Origin: Ridgeia piscesae
Taxonomy: Eukaryota > Annelida > Polychaeta > Sabellida > Siboglinidae
NCBI GenBank assembly: GCA_025642075.2
Contig: JAODUO010000053.1
Location: forward strand, 1,567,501 to 1,631,500
Direction of reading: 5' to 3'
Length of the DNA stretch: 64,000 bases
Every line of letters starts with the position of its first letter. Positions within the stretch are counted from its first letter, which is position 1. The position numbers were made by a program, and so were the translations under genes. The notes beneath the pieces are model-generated. The model was not told the DNA's origin, made no database searches, and was given only the letters and a program-made list of their open reading frames with translations. This document shows, in pieces, positions 34,620-45,393 of this stretch.

Positions 34620-36050
34620 ACCACTATGTATATCGTGTATAATGCAGAAGTCTTTAAATTACTTCTTGATTACTTCAATATAAGCTTGTGACATACACAC
34701 ACATCCTTTAATGACATGTTCACTTGGGAACTATATCCCACTGTGGGGCTACACAGCGCCATGTGAGTGCTAAATATAGCATGACGCGGTACACATGTTT
34801 GCGGTTGACGTCATGTTCTCGAAAACCCGGGCTTTTAGACACACCCGACCGCAGATAACCCGAGACCTATTTAATCACAGGCTAACCTTTAAGTAGGCCC
34901 CTATGTCAACATCGCCTCTGTGTGCGAGGCCGAGGGCCCATGTGCGCCGTGTGAACGCTGTCCAAAACACTTGCCCTCTTTCTTCCAAGATTGTTTTACA
35001 AAAGCTACCGCTGCAGGAATGGTTTTTGCAATACTATCAAACGTTTCACAGTATAATTACGTAGATGTCTTTCCACTATGGAATGTGAACTAGCGTTTAT
35101 CACTCAGACAACAACGACATCGCATACCACCCATAGCCAACGGCAACATGTAACAAGATCGCTGACTGGGTGGATAATGACTGATTCCCGCCATTTGCCA
35201 ATCACGCGGGCGTTTACAAAATATGACCCACAATGCATGGAAGTCTTCGTATACGCACGACAACATTTTAAACACATTGCGTAATAAGGTATAGATAAAA
35301 TGTAACAAAACGAACGTCAATATAAATAGACTAATATTATTAAGGTCGTTTTATTTTTCCGTGAAGGGTCGGGTTACGGAAACGTCGACGGTGGTCAGTA
35401 GGGGATTGAAACCACTTTAATTTAAAAAACGGTGGCCCGAACTGGCCCGCCAGCTTTAAACACGCGTCGGGCCATTGGGCCAGTGCCAATGTCGAGCCCT
35501 GCCGATAATACACATGTTGCTGTTCTTATGAAAAATGACGTGTAATTGCTGCGAAATGGCGGCGTGTTTCAATTATAAATGATCAACCATTGTAACACCA
35601 GATGGTGCCACTGAAAATTCCGATGAATTCAGTAGTACATCGGACTACTGGGTTATAATATTTACTAGTCCGTGGCACGATCTGGTAGTCTCGGAAATTG
35701 CGGACAGTGCTTTATTTCCGACCCTGCCATGTAGGTTGTCTCACATACAAGGTGACAGGTGTATTTCAGTGTACTCTTCCTGTTTAGGTAGATTCATTTA
35801 GGACCATCATGAAACACCTGTTTCTTGTGTACTGAGGATGAACTGCAGAAGACAATATTACACCTGTGTTCTTATTCTTCAGGTAGATGACTAAAGTAAT
35901 TTGACAACTGCTGTCGACAGTTGTCAGTATATTTCCTTTATTTCTATTCCCCATTGTTGTTTTGGCAAAATGCCAAGTATGCCATCTTTGAATGTTTTGT
36001 TAGACTGCTTTTACTGGCTGTTGTTAAGCACAATTATCTTTTTGTTGGCC
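34620..36050. other. Upstream region of gene B
   Basis: No exon could be supported between the palindrome and the acceptor at 36052. Any 5' exons and the promoter of gene B should lie here or further upstream. Inverted or tandem structure beyond the half palindrome at 34820 was not seen. Confidence 0.4.
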
Positions 36051-36052
36051 AG

Positions 36053-38023
36053 GATCTGACAGCAGAAATGACCACAGAAACAGCAGCCTACCCTGCAGAT
36101 AAACGTGACCTACTAGAGGTGTTGTTGCCAGTTTTGCGGTCATCTCTGCCAAATTGTTCTATGAAAATTATCACAGAAGGAATTGAGCTTAATGGAGCCA
36201 CTGATTCATTGGCAAAGGCTAAGCTGGAGATTGGTGAAAAAGTGTTCAAGTTTAAAAGCCATACAATCGAAGGGAACAGTCAAAGGGTCAGACTATTGCA
36301 GTCAGACAAAAGCCAGCAACAAGTGCAGGAGTTGTTCTCAAAAGCAGGAATCCAGGCTGTGTTGTCTGTGATAGACGACCAACTGTTGCTGACAGCCGCA
36401 GATGATGAGCAGAAGTCACAGGCATCCAGGGTACTTGAGAGGAACTTACACAGGAGTGAGATCCCAGTGGATGACTTCCACCAAGAGTTCCTTCAGTCGG
36501 ATCAATGGAAAGAGTTCATAAAAGATCTGGAACGCAACTACACTGTCACTGTAGAAAAGGGGACATCTTCTGTTGTCATCGATGCCTTTGGGGACTGCTC
36601 TGAAGATGTTCTGAAACAAGTACGTGACAAGCTGGAGGACAATGCCCAACAGAGCGATGACATCCATTTGACAGAAGAAGAGTGGGAATTGTTAAAGACT
36701 TACCATCAGACAGAGGTTGAAGATTTTGGATGCGGGAAGACAGGGTGAGTGTTGCTGGTTGAGTGTTGATGGTTGCGTGTCGCTGGTTGAATAGGTTGAT
36801 GGTTGAGTGTTGATGGTTAATGTGGATGGTGGAATGGTAATGGTTAAATGATGATGTTTGAATGTGGATTGTTGAGTGTTGATGGTTGAATGTTGATAGA
36901 TAAGTGTTGCTGATTGAATGTTGATGGTTGAATGGTGATGGTTGAGAGGTGATTAATGAGTGGTGATGGTTGAGTGGTGATGGTTGAGTGGTGATGGTTG
37001 GGGTAATGTTTACGTGATGATGGTTGAGTAAGGTGACGTATGTTTATTGAGACTGTTGTGTACTGTGCTGACAGTGTCCAGGTTGCGTTTCAAACATCAC
37101 CCGTAGGGAAAGGTGTCATCCAAGTGACTGGTGATGCCAGACAGCTGCAAGGTGTGAAGACAGTTCTGAAACATTTTGTGCAAAAGATCGGTCACAAGAC
37201 AGTCAAGTTCAACATTTCGGGTAGGCATTAAACAAAGCTGCTGGTGTGAAAGTGGATTTTATTTGTACTTCTTAGAACTGGTATTTGGTATGTAACTTGA
37301 ACTTATGTAGATGTCAAGGTTATGTATTACACATATTTCTATGTTAACATTGGAATTTTTGTTTCAAAATGGAAATAGTAACATGCAAAATAAAGCATTT
37401 ATCTGACAGTAGTATCTCCTACTAAATGTGCTTGTTGCCAATGGCAATGTGGCAAAGTTACCAACTATTGTTCTGTGTATATGTATTGATTAAGCGTGTG
37501 AAAGTAAAGTACAGCTTTGGGTTCATTTTGTGGTAGTCATTTCAACAGGAATTAAGGTTTCTCTAAACAGACAGATGGATAAATAATGCATTTTCAAGTG
37601 TATTTTTTAGTGTTACAATTGGCGTGATAATAAAAAAAAATTTATCTTGTCCAAAGATTGGGAAATAAATGTCGGCTACATTTGTGTTTAAAATGTTGTG
37701 AATACTATGTGCATAAAAAAATCTACTCTTAAATTTCAGACTCACCACACCAATAAGTGCACTCAATTGCTTCTTTGAATACACCAACTAATGTAGTGGT
37801 TTATATTATAACTCAAATGTTTAAAAACTGTAGTCTTTACTAGTTTTATTCGAAACTAAACTTTGTAATGATTTTCCTTGTTAGGTCTGTCGAAGTATGT
37901 GTCTGAGGGTGGAGGCGGTTCTGTGATGATGATGGGCATTCAGTCCAAATGTCGAAGTCTCGTCAGAGTGACGTCAGATGAGGCAGAAGAGGAAACCAAA
38001 GAAGATAACAGTTCAGTTAAAAT
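36053..38023 (+). CDS. Gene B N-terminal exons: KH-like alpha/beta modules and acidic linker
   Basis: Exon 36053-36744 (692 nt, about 230 aa) follows TTTTTGTTGGCCAG. It contains two or more alternating strand/helix units, for instance LLEVLLPVLRSSLP, then QSDQWKEFIKDLERNYTVTV, then GDCSEDVLKQVRDKLED and LTEEEWELLKTYHQTEVEDF. Exons 37075-37220 (VIQVTGDARQLQGVKTVLKH, then TVKFNISG) and 37885-38023 (ends in an acidic stretch) continue in phase. PARP14 proteins carry serial KH-like nucleic-acid-binding folds before their macro domains, and this pattern fits that region. No catalytic motif is present. The assignment to KH-like folds is inference. Confidence 0.65.
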
Positions 38024-41000
38024 GTAACAGTAGTTTTTATTAGTGATATATTGTGAAGAATACATGTATATATTATAACGGCTTCGATGTTTACGGAAAT
38101 TTGGCAGGAGTTCAGAGGGCATCATTTTCATCAGACTTTCCTAGAAACATGTATGCAAATGTGTTTCCTTGCGGCTACATGTGGTTCCAGTCTACGCACA
38201 AGACAGCTACACCTTAGTTCCTATATCCATTATGAATCTAACTACTTCACTAATTTGATATGTCACATGAGTTAGAGAAAAACAATTCATCTGCAAAACG
38301 AAGCAGCTTAGTGCAAAGTATGCGACAGTAGTTTGAGAGATGTGGCGAGCTATTGTTTCTCGAATGACACTGAGTGACAGCAAGAAATATTTCTGTGAAA
38401 CATTGTCAATTTCTATCATTAAGTCAATGACACTAAACAAACCTCTAATGTTCTTAGCAAATATGTAGAATCGTGAAATAAATAGTAATCTACCGAATTT
38501 GAATGCGATCGGGTGTAAACATGGAATTTAATCTCCGTTTCTAATATTTGAATGCGCAAATGACTGATTGATATTTGAGCAACAAATGCGATCCTATGCT
38601 ATAGCAACAAAATGTCATATGTTAACTCTTTAAAATCAAAAAGATGCTTTCTGGGAATATGAAATAGATGTCTATGTTTCTTTTGCAAACTCACAGAGTG
38701 ATTCTGGAGGTGAAGGAAGGGGACCTTGCAACATTTCAGGTACTCCAGACAAAACGTATTCATTTTATCTATATTTGCAACAGTATTTATGGCATTCCTG
38801 CTGGTGTCATCATGTCTTATTTTTGTTATCTGTGAGTGCCTGTTTGTGTCACCATGTGTCGTCCATTTCTAAGCTGTCAGCGTTACCATGTCTTCATGTC
38901 TCATGTGTGAGTTCCTGCTGGTGTCACCATGTCTTCATGTCTCACCTTTGAGTTCCTGTGGGATTCGTCATGTCTCATCTGTGTTGTATAAGCCTCATAA
39001 GTAAACATGAATGGGCTGACTTTGGAACCTTATTACACGCTCTCCCCCCATGTGACTCTTTCTCTGTTCATTCTTCCATCAATGACATTTTATTACAATA
39101 AAATTAATATAGTTCAACACATAATTTTAATGCACAACTGAACAGTGATACCTTCTACTAATATCCAAGACTGTTCCCATAGGCCGACGTGTTGGTGAAT
39201 ACACCGGCTGGAGGAAGCCAGGACCTCGCGAGTGTGGCAAAATATGTAAGGCAATTTGCAACGTTGGCGGCTCAGAAGTGCAGAAGGTAAGAAAACTCCT
39301 GAGATGAACAAGGGTTTTTTTTATATCGGCTTTTATCAGATATACAGTGTATAATGTAACTATAAATGCTAATTCTGGTTTGTATGATAATAACTTTGCA
39401 TTGATCAGTGCTATGAACATAAATGTAATGGTTACTGTCATGGCTTTGTTCGATCAGTGCTATGAAGCAGTGAATGTGATGTTGACCTGTCATTGGTTTG
39501 TGTGACAGGCATATGAAGCAGTGAATGTGATGTTACCTGTCATTGGTTTGTGTGACAGAGCTATGAAGCAGTGAATGTGATGTTGACCTGTCATTGTTTG
39601 TGACAGTGCTATGAGCAGTGAATGTGATGTTGACCTGTCATTGGTTTGTGTACAGAGCTATGAAGCAGTGAATGTGATGTTCACCTGTCATTGGTTTGTG
39701 TGACAGAGCTATGAAGCAGTGAATGTGATGTTGACCTGTCATTGGTTTGTGTACAGAGCTATGAAGCAGTGAATGTGATTTGACCTGTCATTGCTGTTTG
39801 TGACAGAGCTATGAAGCAGCATGTAAGGTGATGTGTGACAGTTGACCAGTGGATTGGTAATGAGTGTGCAGACTATGTCAGTGCGGATATGTAAGACAGT
39901 GACTCAGGTGATCATGTGTAACCTAGGTCATACTGTCTTCATTGGGTCAATGTTATAAGCAGTTTAGAATGTACCAGTATATGTCACTTGTATCTAGGTA
40001 AATACTGAATAAATATCATTTAGCAATTTCATCAAGTTTCAGTTTCAGCAAGTGTTTTAAAGTTATATGTCACTTTTGTGTCTTATAGTTGCTGTAAGGC
40101 TGACACTTTTATTATTCTATTGCCACCTGTAATTGATAATGAAACTGTTATGCCAGTTGTGTGTTGTGATATTAATGCCCCTGTTCCTGTCTGTCCAGTT
40201 GGAGCGGGGGTATCGCGGATTTTACTGTGGTGTTTGCGTGTTCCATATTTACTGTACTGGATAAATGACATTAGTTCTTGAGTCTTGAGAGAAGCCGTAT
40301 AATAATAACATCCAATCTTAGGAGGATGGCATCTTGTCTGCCTTGTGTCAGTCAGTGCCACCCAAACACTGAGAAATTTCATCCTGGATCTCATCAGAAC
40401 AACTGGTAATAAGTGAAGTAGGAACTGAGTGACCACAGTATGTGCTCTAGATGGTGAAACGAAGCTAACCACGTATGACAAAATGTTCACCACCATGTGA
40501 TATGTCTATTACATGGTGCATATTAATTTGTTTTCACAGAAACTTGAAGATCAGATTTACAGGTGTCTGTTGAAGGCATCAGAGCTAAAAGTGGACTCGA
40601 TCGTGTTCCCAACAATTGGTTGTGGTAAACTTGGCTACGACCATGCGAAGGTAGTCCAGTGCTTACAGCGTGCTGTCAAGAGACATGAGTCAGACAACTC
40701 TTGCTGTATCTCAAAGGTTTGTCATCTGTAGTAAAGTATCCAGTGTAAAACAGTTGACTGGTGTTACATTAGATTAATTCGGAAATATTTGACCTGCAGT
40801 AATTGACAACTACAGAAATTCAAATATCAGCAGAAACAGCTTTGTAACTCTGCTTTCTTTGCTGAACCACAAATAGGCATGTGTAAAACATGAATGTTTC
40901 TCTGCCTAGGTGACCATTGCTGTCTATGGGGGTGATGCCTGTCTGGAGTTTGAGCGGCTGCTGTCTCAGTCACAGACATATCCAGGTGAGTTGTCTCAGT

Positions 41001-44000
41001 CACTCTCCCTATCCCCAGGTGACTTGTTTCAGTCACTCTCCCTATCCCCAGGTGAGTTGTTTCAGTCACTCTCCCCATCCCAAAGTGAATTGTTGCAGTC
41101 ACCCTCCCCATCCCCATGTGAATTGTTTCAGTCACCCTCCCCATCCCCAGGTGAATTGTCTCAGTCATTCCCATCCCCAGGTGAGCTGTCTCAGTCACTC
41201 TCCCCATCCCCAGGTGAGCTGTCTCAGTCACTCCAACCCCAGGTGAGCTGTTTCAGTCACTTCCATCCCCAGGTGAGCTGTCTCAGTCACTTCCATCCCC
41301 ATGTGAGCTGTCTCAGACACTTCCATCCCCAGGTGAGCTGTCTCAGTCACTTCCATCCCCAGGTGAGCTGTCTCAGTCACTCCCATCCCCAGGTGAGCTG
41401 TCTCAGTCACTCCCATCCTCAGGTGAGCTGTCTCAGTCACTCCCACCCCCAGGTGAGTCACACCAACCCTAGTCGCTACGTAACTTATTTTAGTCACACT
41501 CCCCACTCGATATGACACTATATTAAATAAAATATATAATTATTATTGTAACACAGTATTTATATTAGACCCTGTCCTTATTGGGAGTAAATACCAGTGT
41601 TGTAAAAGTAATACATTTGTCAACAGCTCACCCCAGGCAGAGACCTTCAAAAGGTCGCCACTCTGTACCGAGACGGTCCAGCACCTCCTTTCACATCACA
41701 GCTCTGGGCCAGTCCAACGTTGACCGCACAGAGCAAGCAATTCAAAACTGTGTGAAAGACTACTCAGACGAGGAAACTGTCGAAGCCCAGTACATCGACA
41801 AGTTCACCAAAGAAGAGATCGCAGACATCACATCACTGCGCTCTGAAAACGTTTCCATCAGTATAGGTAGCTTTATATTATATTAGCAGATGTTGTATTT
41901 ATGTGATACTAAGAACAACATATGTACGAAGCTGACATCTGACACTTATAATAGATTGAGCATGAATGGAACCAAGTTGATTATCCATCATGCTGTATGA
42001 TGCTTTCCACCACAATGAGCTCGGTACCCAGTCCCATACTGAAGAGAATATATTCGTGGGTGTAATTTGCTCTTTTCACAAAGGCATGGTGGCCAGAGTC
42101 CATTCACTTCAGTCAGAATTATATGAAGAGTGCAAATTATTTTGATTGCACACAAAAATTGATTTAACAATTGACAGTATCACCATTAAAACTGACATGA
42201 CAGTAAATAAGCAGGAGCATTCAGTCAGCGGCAGAACTACTTCGTTCGTGTTCTCTGAAGTTCTCAGCCCTCTGACTCAGAGTTGTCCTTCTCTTACTTT
42301 GGTTGTCCTTGTGTTATTTTGGTTGTCCTTGTCTTACTTTGGTTGTCCTTGTCTTACTTTGGTTGTCCTTGTCTTACTTTGGTTGTCCTTCTCTTACTTT
42401 GGTTGTCCTTCTCTTACTTTGGTTGTCCTTCTCTTACTTTGGTTGTCCTTGTCTTACTTTGGTTGTCCTTCTCTTACTTTGGTTGTCCTTGTCTTACTTT
42501 GGTTGTCCTTCTCTTACTTTGGTTGTCCTTCTCTTACTTTGGTTGTCCTTCTCTTACTTTGGTTGTCCTTGTCTTACTTTGGTTGTCCTTCTCTTACTTT
42601 GGTTGTCCTTCTCTTACTTTGGTTGTCCTTGTCTTACTTTGGTTGTCCTTCTCTTACTTTGGTTGTCCTTCTCTTACTTTGGTTGTCCTTGTGTTATTTT
42701 GGTTGTCCTTGTCTTACTTTGGTTGTCCTTGTCTTACTTTGGTTGTCCTTGTCTTACTTTGGTTGTCCTTCTCTTACTTTGGTTGTCCTTCTCTTACTTT
42801 GGTTGTCCTTCTCTTACTTTGGTTGTCCTTGTCTTACTTTGGTTGTCCTTCTCTTACTTTGGTTGTCCTTGTCTTACTTTGGTTGTCCTTCTCTTACTTT
42901 GGTTGTCCTTCTCTTACTTTGGTTGTCCTTCTCTTACTTTGGTTGTCCTTGTCTTACTTTGGTTGTCCTTCTCTTACTTTGGTTGTCCTTCTCTTACTTT
43001 GGTTGTCCTTGTCTTACTTTGGTTGTCCTTCTCTTACTTTGGTTGTCCTTGTCTTACTTTGGTTGTCCTTGTCTTACTTTGGTTGTCCTCGTCTTACTTT
43101 GGTTGTCCTTCTCTTACTTTGGTTGTCCTTCTCTTACTTTGGTTGTTCGTGTCTTAGTTTCGTTGTCCTTGTCTTACTTTGGTTGTCCTTGTCTTACTTT
43201 GGTTGTCCTTCTCTTACTTTGGTTGTCCTTCTCTTAGTTTCGTTGTCCTCGTCTTACTTTGGTTGTCCTTGTCTTACTTTGGTTGTCCTTCTCTTAGTTT
43301 CGTTGTCCTTGTCTTACTTTGGTTGTCCTTCTCTTAGTTTCGTTGTCCTTGTCTTACTTTGGTTGTCCTTCTCTTAGTTTCGTTGTCCTTGTCTTACTTT
43401 TGTTGTCCTTCTCTTACTTTGGTTGTCCTTGTACGGTGTGGCTGTTAATACATCCGAGCTGGAGCTCTTGAACACACAGCGCCCTCACATGGATGGTATA
43501 AAAACTTAAAACAGATACCGTAATAAACGACGAGATGTCTGAAATTGAGCAAGAGCTGTGCGCATTTGGTTCCACAATGGGAAGTGCCCCAGCTCCTATC
43601 TAATAGCTGTGATTATATTTTGTGATTTGTTTTACAGACCCAGTTTGGTAATGTGTAACTGACACTTTGTGTTGTCTGACCCTGAACCATTATTTGGGTC
43701 ATTTTCTCTGCATACTCCTATTATCTGAAAGATGTTATTTTATTCAGTGTTGATGAACATTTTATTGACTTGATGTGTAAGTGTGGTGACAATATTAGTA
43801 CTGTACTTGATAAATATGCTGCAGAAAATAATTTCAAAGACAACCTGATTATGCAGGTAGGGATATATCACTGAAAAGCAGGTGACCACTCCATTTCCTT
43901 GTCGATGATCCTGACAGTTACAATAGTGAGGTGTGACTGTTCTGTCGGCACGCGTATGAGTTAGCAACTTATCGAATTGATGCCTCACCAAAATGTTCAA

Positions 44001-45331
44001 CACCTCAGTGATTGTTTATGGTTCAATTTGTAGACACACAAGCCAAGTGCATCTGTGTTGGCGGAGCAAAACATGACGTGAGTAAAACAGCTGCATCTGT
44101 GAACCAGAAAGTCCAGGCCATACAACAGACACCAGCTTTTGTCCTGAGAAGCAGAGGCCAAGCTGCTTATCTGGAGGAGATTTCAAAACAGCCAGATAGT
44201 GTCCCTGGACACTGGAAGTCCGTGAAGAGTCTGTCGGATGGAAAAGCAGTCAGAGTGTCAGTGGACCGTGCAATTGCTCAAGCAATCACGGACATGGTTC
44301 AGCGAACATGGCGTCGTGATGTTGTTGGAAAGGGTGTTGACGCACGCAATCTTGATCACACCACCATCGAAGTGACAAAGGTGGAGCAGATTGAAAATGC
44401 ACAACTTTATGTGCCCTATGAACACACTAGAAAGGAATTTTGTGCTCGTGCTGCAAAGAGAAGTTTCCCACGGGTGACCTCTGACCGAGGTCAAAAAGAT
44501 CTGTGGACATCAAAACTAGGGATCAGTTTGTTGGACGACCAACTCATTACAGAGATTAATGAGTACTTCCTGTTCCACGGTGCATCGCAAAAAATCATTC
44601 AGCCGGTACTAAAACAGGGCATTGATACCCGTCTTTTTGGTCAAGGCTTGTTTGGCAAGGGCGCCTACTTCGCTGAAAGCTCAACCAAGGCTGACCAGTA
44701 CGCAGGTAATAAATACTACTTATTATTCATAACACAAAAGGTTAACTTGACATTATCTGTAGTTCCGGGCCAACCAATGGAAACCGAGTGACACATTAAA
44801 AATGAACGATAATAAGTAATTACATTATTAATTAATTAATAATTAATTACATAATTAGTCATGGTAAGTTCTTCTATAGGGCGGCATCCAGTTCTCACTG
44901 TTCAGAGCGCTTTATACTTTACTTTCCTGGCAAACCTGGTCAATCAACCACCGTCTCAACTTCTCGGGGAAGCGTCTAACCAGCTCATACACATGTCCAA
45001 CACTGTCTATTGCCAGGTACTCAGTACTCATTCTTGCCCAAGGTTTAACATCGCAGCACAGGATTCTAACGCGGGTTCTCCGAGAGTCCAAAGCTCTACT
45101 CGTGAGCCATTGCGCTCTACCCAAGGCGTCATCTGTGGTGAACACGTTGAATGTGAAAAGGGTGCTCATTATAGTTCATGCTGCTGATGCTGCCGTTTTG
45201 GTTTTTGCCCTGCCTCTAAAACCCCACACCCAGTGGAATTGCAAACAAATCTAAATCCAACTATATTATGTTAATGTACATTATTGCATTTCCACTGATT
45301 GTGTGGATAGTACCTTTAATTTTAAGTTTGA

Positions 45332-45393
<62 letters not shown>

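Noticed and set aside
40083..40496. 137-codon minus-strand frame in a gene B intron
   Set aside because: No recognisable motif and antisense to an intron; probably chance.
42146..43377. Three overlapping 280-360 residue hydrophobic frames (LTLVVLxLLWLS repeats)
   Set aside because: A 20-bp satellite reads open in all three frames; it only mimics membrane segments.
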